The notes under the pieces are model-generated. The model was not told the origin of the DNA. It saw nothing but the letters and a program-made list of their open reading frames with translations, and made no database searches. A stretch of DNA of 64,000 nt from Dallia pectoralis (Eukaryota > Chordata > Actinopteri > Esociformes > Umbridae), in the NCBI GenBank assembly GCA_029465975.1, contig CM055756.1, forward strand, positions 1,959,101 to 2,023,100, given 5' to 3'. This document shows, in pieces, positions 22,486 to 36,856 of this stretch (positions are counted from its first letter, which is position 1; each line of letters begins with the position of its first letter). A program made the translations under genes and the position numbers.

Positions 22486-23464
22486 CACCCACCCTGGGAA
22501 GGTCTAGTATCACTCACTCATTGAGTTTACTTGTGATATGTCCTTGATTATGTTGCAGGCTTTGTCAGACATCATTATGGATAGAATAGAATCAGAATTA
22601 TCTTATACAGCTAATGCAATGTACTACATATTGCTTAGTTTAGTGGAGAAGCTAGTGGTGGACAATGGAATACAGAAACTATAGCCTATGCAAGACTGGC
22701 ATGCATTTGAATACAATGGCTGGTGAGCATATGAGAACCTGATGTCAGTTTAAATACATATTTACAGTTTGAGTAAAATTACACTGATAATTAATTTCGT
22801 GATCATGTGATCAAGCATGTAGAACCATGTGTATTTGTTTATTTAAAAAAATATATGTAAACGTAGCAAAACGGAAGTAGAGTCACAGGTTCCTGCTTTC
22901 CATTTTACCTGATATCTGGGACCCCAGCTTATGGGGGATGTGGAGGGGGAGGAGCCTAACAAGTCAATATAACGTTTAGCTAAGCTATATAGCTATTCAG
23001 TCAGACAGCAAAGAAAGTGAAAGGGTTTGATAAAGGTTTGTAAACATAATAACATGTTCGTAATTATGGCATAACAGCAGTATATCTAACCATAATGTAC
23101 CCATTCTTGCGATTTAAAGAGTCAATATGTACTCATTTTGAGTAATGTCGTTAGCTATCCGAATTAATATTATGATACTATTGTCAATAGTTAGCACACT
23201 GGCTAACCGACGGTAGACTGCTAATGTTAGCTAGCTAATGTTACCCCGATAGTGTTAGCTATCGTTATCATGTATCACCAGCCATCTATTTATTTGACCC
23301 GCAAGTTAATATCTAAGCTAACAAACATGCTAATGTTTAACTAACAACATTCAAATATACTTATAGTCTGTAATGTATGATAATTGTCTAACGTGGTTAT
23401 TCAGTTGTGTGTTTAGAGGAGTCGACTCTGGTCAATTTGAGCAAGTGTGTGTTGACATAGTTAG
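22486..23464. other. Intergenic DNA between ppp1r27 and mcrip1; possible mcrip1 promoter
   Basis: No coding exon was recognised. A non-coding first exon of mcrip1 is expected upstream of 25075. A plausible but unproven place is 22920-23050, where a GGAGGGGGAGGAGCC box is followed 60-130 bp later by purine-rich sequence. I cannot define a transcription start. Confidence 0.3.
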
Positions 23465-24390
23465 TTAATGTCAGATGTAACATGATGTTAACATATTCAG
23501 GTTGTTATTATAGTAAATGTCAGATGTAACATGTTGTGAACATATTCAGGTTGTTATTATAGTAAATGTCAGATGTAACATGATGTAAACATATTCAGGT
23601 TGTTATTATAGTAAATGTCAGATGTAACATGATGTAAACATATTCAGGTTATTATAGTAAATGTCAGATGTAACATGATGTAAACATATTCAGGTTGTTA
23701 TTATAGTAAATGTCAGATGTAACATGATGTAAACATATTCAGGTTGTTATTATAGTAAATGTCAGATGTAACATGATGTTAACATATTCAGGTTGTTATT
23801 ATAGTAAATGTCAGATGTAACATGATGTAAACAAATTCAGGTTATTATAGTAAATGTCAGATGTAACATTATGTAAACATATTCAGGTTATTATAGTAAA
23901 TGTCAGATGTAACATGATGTAAACAAATTCAGGTTATTAGAGTAAATGTCAGATGTAACATGATGTAAACATATTCAGGTTGTTATTATAGTAAATGTCA
24001 GATGTAACATGATGTAAACAAATTCAGGTTATTATAGTAAATGTCAGATGTAACATGATGTAAACATATTCAGGTTGTTATTATAGTAAATGTCAGATGT
24101 AACATGATGTTAACATATTCAGGTTGTTATTATAGTAAATGTCAGATGTAACATGATGTAAACAAATTCAGGTTATTATAGTAAATGTCAGATGTAACAT
24201 TATGTAAACATATTCAGGTTATTATAGTAAATGTCAGATGTAACATGATGTAAACAAATTCAGGTTATTAGAGTAAATGTCAGATGTAACATGATGTAAA
24301 CATATTCAGGTTGTTACTATAGTAAATTTCAGATGTAACATGATGTAAACATATTCAGGTTGTTATTATAGTAAATTTCAGATGTAACTC
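23465..24390. repeat. Minisatellite with 46/49-bp units, about 19 copies
   Basis: GTAAATGTCAGATGTAACAT followed by GATGTAAACATATTCAGGTT and GTTATTATA repeats head to tail. Short (GTT missing) and long units alternate, and a multi-unit block (about 23780-23990) recurs at 24090-24290, a sign of higher-order duplication. It lies directly upstream of the mcrip1 coding exons. Confidence 0.95.
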
Positions 24391-25075
24391 GTCTTGTGGG
24401 TCGTGTACTTAACTAACTAACTTTATAAAATAATTGTAACTTTATGCTTTGGCTTTAGCGTAACCTGGGTTAAATGTTACATTTTGCAGGCCTGTATTTC
24501 TAACTAGCTACCTAATGTCAGTATTCCTGTTTGCGATGTATTTTCTAAATAATGATTGAAGTCACGCCTGGTTTCCACCACTAGATATTCAACAGAAGAT
24601 AAAGAAGTTTCATATTCTCAACCCCAAAGCTACTTATTAGAAAGGAGTGAGGAGCAGGAGAAGGACTGCATACAGAATGACCAGGTTGGGACCGGGTTGT
24701 GTTCCTGTTTTGGTTGTGTGGCATGCCCTGGTGGTTTGCTAATTGTATATCAAGCTGTATTTTGTTTAACAATTTTTACCGCATGCCAAAGAAACCTGGG
24801 ATGTTATTATTCTGTGAAATTAAACGTTTTAGTTAAGTAGAAAGGATCCACCCCGTTCTGGGGTGCAATCTGGGCAAAACCATTGAATGAATATGAAATG
24901 TGTTCATTTAAAACAGTAAGGTAGGTAGGACCCCCTGTTATATTTGATTGTGCTTATTTGGTAGTTTACTCCCAGTTTTCTAACCAGTTTTCTGTTGCTA
25001 TTAGTTTGTGCTTTATTTCCTGCTTTTGAGATGATGTTTTTTCATCTTCGCTGATATAGCTCATCTGCTCCCAGG

Positions 25076-26175
25076 ATGGTAAACAGCAGCTACAAGCGGA
25101 CCTCCAGCCCTCGGTCTCCTACAAACAGTGGGGAGCTCTTTACCCCAGCACATGAGGAGAATGTGCGTTTCATTCATGAGAGTGAGTCTGTCTCCGAAGT
25201 CTCTCACTTCCTCAGTGGTCTTATCTGTTTGACATCTACACAATCAACTCTAAGAATATCCTTGCTAAGTTTCTGTACTGCTGAGGTACGGTGAGCCATT
25301 TGGATGGAATGCAGCCTGTTTTTCTTTAATTATTTAATCAGGTAGCCCTATTAAGAACAAATTATCATTTACATCAGTGACCTGGCCAAGATAAATAAAG
25401 AATGTGCAAGACAACATACAGTTACACAATAAATACACAGAATACAGAAGTGCAAATGGAAGTGGTATTCTACATGGCAATGCAGAATCGAGTGGAGAGT
25501 CAACATGCAGTTAATAAAATATGGGGGGGGTATAAGTAGGTCAGCATTAAGCAGCATTCATATGGAAATAACAACAATACAAAAGAGAGACTATATACAA
25601 TATGTAAAAATGAATGTGTATCTAGCAGTTAGGCCATTAGTGTGCAAAAATTGTATGCCGGTGATGGTGGGTGGAAGAGTATGCGTGCCTGTCTGAGCAA
25701 ATGGAATAATTCAAGGGAGATTAACAGGTATGACAGCAGTACAGGTAAAAATGATCCACTGTGCAAAAGGGGTGTGCAGGAAAACCAGACGACTATTGGC
25801 ATGTATAGTGATCGGACAAAAGTACAGACGGAAGTTGTTTAAAGGCAAAGGGTGAGATAAGTGTAGGGTTAGGGTTTCTATAGGATGTTGTTCAAATATA
25901 CTTGTGTGTTCCTCTCCATAGCCTGGCAGTGTGTGCTTAAAGACATCCGGTCCCCACAGAGCAGTGAACGAAGTGAGCGTGGACCACAGGAGTACGTGGA
26001 AAAGAACCCGAATCCCAATTTAAATTGTAAGTGACCTAATGTCATAGAAATATTGCCAATTTACTAGATTGACCAAAAAGCAGTAAATCATTTTTCATGC
26101 TTTCTTGCAGCTTTCACACCAGTTGACCTGAGTGTCTTCCGAAAACGCAACTCACAGGACTCTAAGAAGTCCTAG
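25076..26175 (+). CDS. mcrip1: MAPK-regulated corepressor-interacting protein 1 (FAM195B)
   Basis: Exons 25075-25181, 25922-26026 and 26111-26175 join in phase to give 91 residues from the ATG at 25076. Family hallmarks are KRTSSPRSPTNSGELFTPAH (proline-directed sites of the kind phosphorylated by ERK), EENVRFIHETWQCV, EYVEKNPNPNL and the C-terminal PVDLS (residues 74-78), the PxDLS motif that binds the CtBP corepressor. In mammals MCRIP1 holds CtBP off chromatin until ERK signalling releases it. The exon opens one base before the ATG at an AG acceptor (CTCCCAG), so an upstream exon could add a few residues through an AG|G arginine codon; mammalian MCRIP1 has about 8 extra N-terminal residues. 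No such exon was found. Confidence 0.93.
25327..25850. mobile_element. LINE-derived repeat in mcrip1 intron 1
   Basis: The text TTTAATCAGGTAGCCCTATT … CAGTGACCTGGCCAAGATAA … GTTACACAATAAA … TATATACAATATGTAAAAAT resembles the 3' part of a Nimb/L2-like LINE abundant in salmonids, from memory. It is degenerate and non-coding. Confidence 0.5.
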
Positions 26176-26842
26176 TCTTTCATTTACAGTCCAGTAGCTT
26201 TCTTTCTCCACCCATTATCCTTGGGAACTGACCTTTTCCAGTGTTCTGTCATGCAAGTCAGCCATTCTGGCCAATCCCACCCAGAATACAGTCCCCTCTG
26301 CCCTCCTGGCCTAGGCTAACAGTCTGCGTACCCATTCAACAGCTGATGTCCTTGCACTGTTTCTCTTTCCCAGACTCAATATTGTCATACCCTTGTTCTC
26401 AATTGGATTATGTGGAATGCAAGAAAGCTGTCATTTGTTTTCCTGGGAATCTATTCTTGTGATTCTTGGTTTTACATTCATGAATTTTTCATTATCTTTT
26501 TTTTTTTTTTTTTTTGTAAACGGGACTGATGCAGAGTTTCAATGAAATATGCTGACATCCATATGACGAAGTACAAACTGTGCAAAAATTATTTGTAGGG
26601 CACTTTAACGGACTGCAGTCTTAAATAGAAACAGGTTTTTTATTTTAAATTTACAAACAACCTTTGAGGATACTTCTGGTGGGCAGACTTTTTTTCCTTT
26701 GTAGATATTTTGGAATGAAATTAGATTGTACAGGCAGGTTTTGGAACCAAAAGTTTAGTGTAGATTTTTCATAAAAAAATAATGCCCTGAAAATGAACTT
26801 CAAGTTTGCTCCCCAGAATGTTGCCCACATTGACTTATGTTG

Positions 26843-26848
26843 AATAAA
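26843..26848 (+). terminator. mcrip1: Polyadenylation signal of mcrip1 (AATAAA)
   Basis: AATAAA about 670 bp after the stop codon, followed by a T-rich stretch, is the most likely 3' end. A T18-type tract sits within the 3' UTR near 26498. Confidence 0.6.
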
Positions 26849-27570
26849 ATGTTTTTACAATACTTTACTTTCTACGCTTTTATGTTCTGATCTAAAATAA
26901 TAAATCATTTGTAATAATAAGGATTAATAACGGCTATTATCAAAATTGTCTGGGATTAACATTATGGTCTGAAACACACTTGACTATTGTTATTCCCCAA
27001 TTTGTATGATATTTTAGAAGGAATAAGTGTAGGCACATACACAGTTTATAATGATGGGTTCCAACACACTCAGCTGGCACCTAAGCCAACCCGGAAAAAG
27101 CTAAATGTGTTGTTTATTTGAGAACAAAGCAGACAGCATTGCATTGTAATGTGTATTATGAGCAGATGTGAACTTCACAAAACTATAAAGGCTCACAAAA
27201 TAATTACACTTATTTACATAAGCAGTTGTGTCTGCTGTGCAGTACAACGTATAATTAAATATGTACTTAAAGTGCATCATGATTTTCACTTTTTTCTTCA
27301 ACATTGTAGTTTAGTTTGTCTTTAGGTTGCCTATTGGAGTACATTACATCAATTCGTAAAGACAATTGGTATGGCCGTGCTTATTTTAGTCTACAATGCA
27401 ACATTCAAATGTAAGTTCTATCCTATAATTTCAAATAACAGGCAGGCATACTGTCCTGACTAACATGAACGATAAACAAAAGATGCATAGCAACGCAGTA
27501 GCATTTTATTTAGAGATATATAAATGACGCAGGATGACAAAGTAAACGCGATTGGTTTATGTTTATATAC
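26849..27570. other. Intergenic DNA between mcrip1 and alyref
   Basis: AT-rich with no gene recognised. A GTA/GCA trinucleotide microsatellite follows at about 27604-27670, just upstream of the alyref promoter. Confidence 0.45.
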
Positions 27571-27737
27571 CCAAAGTTGTGCAAAGTATCTGGCCTCGTC
27601 TGAGTAGTAGTAGCAGCAGCAATGGTAGTAGTATTAGCAGTGGTAGTAGTAGTGGTAGAAGTATTATTATTGCGTGTCGGGGGAGGGGCCTGAAAACAAC
27701 TTCATCGGTCCTCCTAATACGTCACGAGGGCTCGTGG

Positions 27738-27744
27738 TATAAAA
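27738..27744 (+). promoter_or_regulatory. alyref: TATA-like box of alyref, next to a palindrome
   Basis: TATAAAA lies about 150 bp upstream of the start codon, immediately after the palindrome CACGAGGGCTCGTG (27723-27736). A GC-rich, CpG-containing leader follows. The transcription start is inferred to be near 27770. Confidence 0.55.
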
Positions 27745-27896
27745 TCGACTCGCGCTTCACTCGGGTGTTTTTCTCCGCATGCGCGGCGACTGTCGGGTTT
27801 TTTTATTTTTGTTCTAATCCAGTGACATAAGTCAGGCTAGTGTGTGCGCGCTTTTAGTTCGCTAACACCTCTGTTCAGCGTAATTAAAACCTCATA

Positions 27897-30491
<2,595 letters not shown>

Positions 30492-30744
30492 GAGTGTTTG
30501 CAGCACGTTCAAGCTGCGCGCCCCTCCAGGCTGAACATGAGGACATTCGCAGTTGTGACAGCGAAGATGATGCAGAGCGTTTTACAGTTGAAAGTCTTCT
30601 AGTGTTGAATTTGTGTACCAATCTTCTCCTTTTAAATGCGCCGAAGTGTTTTTTATCTGTTTTGTTTTTTGAAAAAAATATTGGTTGACTAGGTTGAAGG
30701 GGTTGGGATATTCCCTGTGCATTCATTCCCCTGTTGAATACTGT

Positions 30745-30750
30745 AATAAA
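30745..30750 (+). terminator. alyref: Polyadenylation signal of alyref (AATAAA)
   Basis: AATAAA about 254 bp after the stop codon, in CTGTAATAAATCCTGCAG context, gives a short 3' UTR. Confidence 0.65.
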
Positions 30751-30984
30751 TCCTGCAGTATATATTAACCATATTCTGCCTCTGCTGTTTCTCTTGATGG
30801 GTTTTACAGTGCCAAACATCTGCTTTGTGCCAAGCGTTGACTTAAGCACAGCCTGGCAACGATCAAATTATACATTTGGTGAGATTAATCTTTAGTACAT
30901 CGAGTGGTTGTGTTCCCTTTGCCAAACAACTTGAGTTGTTACCTACTTGAGATGACTACGTAGGCGATGGTAGTGATCGGATCA

Positions 30985-31370
30985 CTACAATTTTTATTTA
31001 ACCGGGTAGCTGATTGAGAAACTAGGAACTGGCCAAAATAAAGTGCAGGCTTTTAGGGTGATTAAGTAAATAAATTACATAGCTGCTTGAATGTAGACTG
31101 CGGGTGGATAGAGCTCTGGTGACTAAAGAGCTTGGGTACCGATGGGTTAAATGCTGAATATTTAATGACCGCCAACCGATTAGACTAGAGGTAAAGGTCG
31201 CAGTGCTGGGTGTTCTATGGGACATTGTTAAGAAAATGTATAACACAGGCAGGTAAACCACATCCAATATATTTTTAGGAGAGTAGGAGGCAGTTCTATA
31301 AATGACATCACCAAAGTCAAACATTGAGCATGAGTGAAGGAGGCCCTGTTATGGAATCTATAACCGATTC
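30985..31370 (-). pseudogene. LINE fragments (reverse orientation)
   Basis: Two pieces are recognisable. Positions 31022-31324 on the - strand give MFDFGDVIYRTASYSPKNIL and further on IGWRSLNIQHLTHRYPSSLV, a degenerate match to the C-terminal region of LINE reverse transcriptase (…YGDVIY…LVGWPSL…RR…). Positions 31275-31370 (CTATAAATGACATCACCAAA … GAGTGAAGGAGGCCCTGTTA) resemble the Nimb/L2-like LINE also seen in mcrip1 intron 1. Both are dead copies. Confidence 0.55.
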
Positions 31371-31898
31371 AGCATTCATTGTTCTAAGCAATGGCTCACA
31401 CAGACAGCATGTTTTAACGTTTTCTAATCACTACATTTCTGAACACAGCTGTACATCAAATAAAAGCTTTTTTTGTATTCTGACAACTTTAAGGCTGCTG
31501 CAACGGCACTTTCATTTCCATGCTGTAACATCTATCAAATCTAAATTATTTACTTAAATATTGACTGCATTACCTATGTTTAGCCACTAGATGGCCATTT
31601 GTTTTCACCAACTATTTGCCTCAAGCTATTTGTTCTGCAGGCTGCCAATATTGCCGTGAAATATATACTACTCTCGACTTGCATTTCGGTCTGCCCTGCT
31701 TATGGTGCCTATAGTTAACAGGATTGTGAGTTGTCCTTGTATGGCCCAGTTTGTGCCATAGTTTACTTAAAATTGTTTAAGTGAATTGCGCCAACTTCAA
31801 GTGCGCAATCATATTCAAATGCATGTTCGAGTTATAAGTTAAATGCATTTAATACCTCGCCGGCAGTGAATGCACACCCACCCAACGTTCAGATTTCC
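31371..31898. other. Intergenic DNA, nothing recognised
   Basis: No coding or repeat signal was identified between the LINE debris and the L1 insertion. Confidence 0.4.
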
Positions 31899-31908
31899 GA
31901 CCACGACC

Positions 31909-33267
31909 TTTTTTGTTTTTTATTAACATTTCTCCAACATGTACAAACTTTGATAACATTATCAATCTGCAATTGAAATTATACATAGGCACAATAACAT
32001 AATAAATAATATGCAAAATAAAAAAACACACCACATTCACATATAACAGAAGAGGTCTTCAGTACATCATATTAATTTGAAAGATTCCAGGTCCGTAAAT
32101 AGTTTTAAGGCAGGTTTAGTTTTCACAAGCCTTAGTGAGCGGACAAAAATATAAAACTCTCGTTCAAAAATGTTTAACAAAGGTGAGGTTTTAAGAAATC
32201 TGCATTTGTGTATAAAGAACTTAGCTAGTATAATGATATTATTGACAAGAAAATTGCACTTATTGTTCTCTTCAAATAAACCAAATTTTACCATATAAGT
32301 AAAGGAGGGAATATGAATATTTTTACTGTAAAGTACGTCATGCAACTCTAACCAGAGAGGCAATACAAACACACTCAAAAAATATATGTTCAGTCGTTTC
32401 ATAGTTGTTACCACAGAAGGCGCAGTCATTATGCTCAATATTAAATTTAAACATTAAAAAATTATTCGATGGATAGATATCATTTAAAATGTTTAAGTGG
32501 ATTTCCTTTGCCTTGGGTGTGATTGGAAATGATAGGTATTTTGTTCTAATCTTTTGGGTAACTACAATATCAAGGGTCTGACAAATATATCTTCTTTTCA
32601 GCTGTTCTGGGAAAATGGTTTTGGATAGCGTTTGCCTGATGTGTTTGTTATTGCATTTTTTATCACATAAGCAATAACCGCCTATCTGTAGCACTGGGAG
32701 ACACGGAGAGATAGTTGAATATAATAACATTCCTCTAACTAACAATAACATTCCCTTGGGTATAGCATTCATAACTGAGCAAAACTGTTTAGGTTGGCAT
32801 AAGACATCATATTTTAGAGTAAAACTATTATAGCTGAGAATGTTACCTTGTTCATCCAACAAGTCCTTGACAGACCATATACCCTTTTTAAACCATTCTT
32901 CTAAGAATATGGTTTTGTTGCGAATTAATATATATCTAGTATTCCATATTGGTGTGTTGTGTGGGGTGAAATTGTGTTTGTATGCCAATTTCCAATATAA
33001 TAGCACTTATTGGTGAAAATTTGAGAGTTTTAGAGGGAGCTTGTTTATATTGAAGTCACACCTGAGTAGCAAATCTATTCCTCCAACCATTTTAAAGATA
33101 GATGCTGGGACACTGAACCATAAGCTGTAAAGAAAAGATTGTAACCATTTCAATTTTAGCATGCCATTCATACAATCAAAATCAATAGCGTTCAAACCCC
33201 CTTCCTCATATGGTTTTAACACATCACCCTTCCTTATATAATGAACCTTGTTCCTCCAAATGTAATT
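31909..33267 (-). mobile_element. 5'-truncated L1-clade retrotransposon with 10-bp TSD
   Basis: The 10-bp direct repeat GACCACGACC lies at 31899-31908 and 33268-33277. A poly-T run (the inverse of the poly-A tail) directly follows the left copy. On the - strand, pieces of the ORF2 C-terminal region are readable: VVNYIWRNKVHYIRKGDVLK, PYEEGGLNAIDFDCMNGMLK, then KHNFTPHNTPIWNTRYILIR and the terminal zinc-knuckle-like CAFCGNNYETTEHIFFEC. Only about 1.36 kb of the 3' end was inserted and several stops break the frame. The insertion lies in the upstream flank of arhgdia exon 1. Confidence 0.9.
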
Positions 33268-33334
33268 GACCACGACCGTCTTCGTGCAGCGCGTCAAATT
33301 CCCGGAAGCGTGTAGTGGGTTGGACCAGAGCCGC

Positions 33335-33781
33335 CATAGACATAATAAAGAGTAGATGCCGCATTGGCTGTTGGGCTCAAGTAATGCGGCCGCCATCTTG
33401 GAGTGGTCGTACTCTTAGTTGGTAGCAGCAGCAGATATAAGATACCAGAGCACTGTGCAGCATATTTCTGGTTAAATCAGCAGGGCTCGGGGGATTACCT
33501 TTCACAAGTAATATTTAATATTACCGTACTATTGGTTGTGTTTTGTGAAAAGAATATTAAAATAGTAAAATAATATTGTGTCATAGCTACACGTATGACT
33601 TTGCAGCAAAAAAAACAAGTGAAAATCGGTAGTGTATTCAGTGAGGTATGATTAATTGAATGCGCTGACAGCTTATTGCACCTGCCAAACAGATTACACT
33701 GAGTGGAGCGGGAGACCGATCCGAGATGGCGGCCACATTTCTTGAGCCCAGCAGCCATTGCGGCATCTACTCTTGTCTATG
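33335..33781. mobile_element. hAT-type MITE with 8-bp TSD AGAGCCGC at the arhgdia 5' end
   Basis: About 65-bp inverted termini: the left starts CATAGACATAATAAAGAGTA and the right ends CATCTACTCTTGTCTATG. AGAGCCGC flanks both sides (33327-33334 and 33782-33789). Each arm contains a GATGGCGGC core (GCCGCCATCTTGG at about 33390; GAGATGGCGGCC at 33723), which resembles the YY1-binding consensus. The 447-bp element has no coding capacity. Confidence 0.88.
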
Positions 33782-33850
33782 AGAGCCGCAGCCGCTCCCT
33801 GCTTCACGCCATTCAGAGGCGCGCACTCAGACGCAGCAGCAGCACAACCG
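33782..33850 (+). other. arhgdia: Probable non-coding first exon of arhgdia
   Basis: A CpG-rich stretch (GCCGCAGCCGCTCCCTGCTT … CAGAGGCGCGCACTCAGACG) ends in the donor CAACCG|GTAAGG at 33850/33851. The arhgdia coding exon at 44903 starts six bases before its ATG, so a 5' UTR exon upstream is required, and this is the best candidate. The transcription start is unknown. The MITE lies immediately upstream. Confidence 0.5.
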
Positions 33851-34828
33851 GTAAGGACCCATCCGAATAGTTGATCAACTTTTCAAAACGGTTTTTAACT
33901 GTGGTTACATTTTGTACACGTCACATTTTATCCTTGTAGACCAATTTGTGGAGGTAAATTAGCGCGTTGTGGTTATTTAGACCAGATTGGCGGTCGTCTA
34001 GTGAGTGTAACTCGTTACAAATTGCAACATCAATGGGTGGCTCTACCTTCCATTTCAGGTCTCATGCTCTCATAAGTTTTTATGTTTTTTTTTTTGTTGT
34101 GGCTATTCTGAAATTCGAACAACAATGCATGTATATACTTTAAATTACCGCACGTATGCCTGGCAGACCAGGTACTTTTCAAGTGAAAGGCTATAAGGTC
34201 TGATCTCAGGTCTGATCACATGTCTGATCTGGGCTATCCTTATAATAACTGCTTCTAAGTTGATCTCTGATCCGGTCTTGTTGGCCACGCAAGACATTTT
34301 TGATGATTTGTAAAACCAGGGAGAATGTTTTATTCATTAGACACATTTAAATAATAATTGGTAACATAATAGCAACTTTTATGAGTTAAACTGTTATCAG
34401 TGGCTGTCACTTCCTGGAACATGTAACAGGACTCATTGGAGGAAATGCAAGCTCTATGTGCGCGATTTCTATCTGAAATGGAACTTCAATATTAACTTCT
34501 GATTATTCGGCATATTTGATATTTGCAAACCTTAACGAATTCAGTTTCCCCCGATTCCCAATATTCCCATTTCTCCCGGTTTCCAACTAATTGTGCGGTA
34601 TGTGATTTAATGGTCATGCTCTGGTAATATATTTAAGCCTGTTCTAACCAGGTAGGCCGATTTTAAATCAATTCATATTTATCAGGACCTATAGAATGGC
34701 ATAACACACTGCAAGTCGATACGTTGTTTACACAAATACAATCATAAACACAGTACAAAGTGGTATTGTTAAGAAAACAATGACTCACATTAGTTGAATC
34801 ATATGTACAGAGTGATAATGTGCATGTG

Positions 34829-35095
34829 TAGATCACCATATGAGATTATATAGACATTGATAAGGTCCATTGTAGCTCACTATATGAGAGTATATAGCCA
34901 TTGATAAGGTGCATTGTAGCTCACCATATGAGATTGTATGGTCATTGATAAGGTGCATTGTAGTTCACCATATGAGATTGTATGGTCATTGATAAGGTTC
35001 ATTGTAGCTCACCATATGAGATTATTTAGCCATTAATAAAGTGCATTGTAGCTCACCATATGAGATTATATAGCCATTGATAAGGTGCTTAGCAG
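34829..35095. repeat. Minisatellite, ~44-45 bp unit, about 6 copies
   Basis: TAGCTCACCATATGAGATTA followed by TATAGCCATTGATAAGGTGC and ATTG repeats, with GTCATT and TTGTATGG variants. Confidence 0.93.
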
Positions 35096-36521
35096 GTGCA
35101 CAGATCTGGCAACAGCAGACACTTTATTGTCAAGTTGTCTATTATAATTCAATCCAGTCCCTGAGATCAGAGTAAACAGAACATTTCAAAGTAAAGATTT
35201 AAATTGGCACACGTTTGTGTTGGGTAGGCGCACATTGCACAAGCTGAGGTTGAGTGGGGTTTGCCAACAAGAGACATGCAAAAAGTTGATTCCTTGTAAA
35301 TCTAGCGTGTGTATTTTGTAAAGGCAAAATGAACACAGCATGAAGAAGACCACCATGGTTAGTATTGTAGAGAGCAATGGTTACAATGGAGCGTGTTGTG
35401 ATAAACTACTACATCCAGTTTTTCGCGGTGAATGTGGTAATGCGGATCTAGCCAAATACCTACATACCTGTAGGTATCAAAATACTGTAAGATCTATCTG
35501 ATTATGTTTTTGGAGAGAGCTGGTACAGGTAGTTTCCAACTAAAGAGCAGCCATTTTGTTGTATTGAAGTAATGTGCCCTCGGCTATATAACGTTGTGCC
35601 TATTCTGCAAGGCTGCTTAGTGAGTTTGTTGAAATAATGTTGGCATGTTAATTTGTGGCCATCTAGAGAATCAATGTATTGATCAATAGTGATAATTTGG
35701 CCATGTGTTTAATCAATGGTATATTACCACTGAAAACTGTTTCTTTATTGGCTATTTGGAGTTGGCCTACGTATTTTGAAAATCCCTGATACTATATTTT
35801 CATCAACACCTATTTTATTTGTTTTTATAGGTATATTATTTAGTAGAACAATTTCTAGCAATTGCATTGACACGCAAGTGTTTATTTCATTTTTCGAAGA
35901 CCTAAACATTACATCAAGTTTTCAGTGTAAACTTATTTACTTAGAATAAAGTAGTATGTATATGTATGTATGCTAATCTTGTTATAGCTATTTTTGTTTA
36001 ATTTACCTGGAAGCAGTTGAGACAACGAGTGTGTGACTAACTCCGCTTGTCTCTACTTCCATTGTGTTCACGGGAGATCTGACTGGGGAAGTACCCAGCA
36101 CCAGCTGATAGCCTAGCATATAGGCCTTGCACACGAAGTCCACAGACAATTAGCACAATGTAGGCATTTAATAAAGCCTCCCACACATTCCTCTCACTAC
36201 TATAGGCAGCTTCGCCTGTCCTGACAAGAAACAGACTTGAGGGTGACTTCTTGTCTTTGCTAGCCAGTTGGCTATCGGTCCTTTCAATCACTCAGCAAAC
36301 ACTTCGGTCCCTTCTGTTTTTTCTCCAGCTCACAAGGGACTTGGAACGGCATACTGTCCCGCATCTCCACAGACTGCTGTGTTACGGATGAGCTCTTATC
36401 TTATGCCGTCTCATTGTAATGTAGCTCAGACTGATATCTTACAACTTGTGTATTACCCCATTTGCTTTGCTGAAGCCCCCGGTTGTTGGGTGAGAATCTG
36501 TTAGCTTGTGTGCGTTTCCAC

Positions 36522-36856
36522 TAGGGATGCACCGTTTGTAAAATTCTGGACCGATGTGGATGTTTAACAGAACCATTTGGCAGATACAGATGACGATGTT
36601 TGTGAAATTCATATTTTGCTCTTGTTGTTATTTTTTCTCAGGGACTGACACAGAAGGGGGAAAGTTATTCAAAGTTATTCAGCCCTTCATTACACTTTCA
36701 TCACACAATAAATTAATTTGTACTCGGTGTAAAATTTGCGAGATGTAACTGGTATAAATCTGCCCCTGATGTCGTCTTATTTGATAGGCCGATATCGGTC
36801 AACAAGGCAAACATTGTCCGATACAAATGCACTGTCGATGCATCAGCGCATCCCTA
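36522..36856. mobile_element. hAT-type MITE (GGGATGCACCG family), TSD GTTTC(C/G)AC
   Basis: The ends TAGGGATGCACCG and GCGCATCCCTA are inverted. GTTTCCAC (36514-36521) and GTTTCGAC (36857-36864) are an 8-bp target duplication with one mismatch. The interior GGCCGATATCGGTC is typical of a MITE family widespread in vertebrates. It is 335 bp with no coding capacity. Confidence 0.85.
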
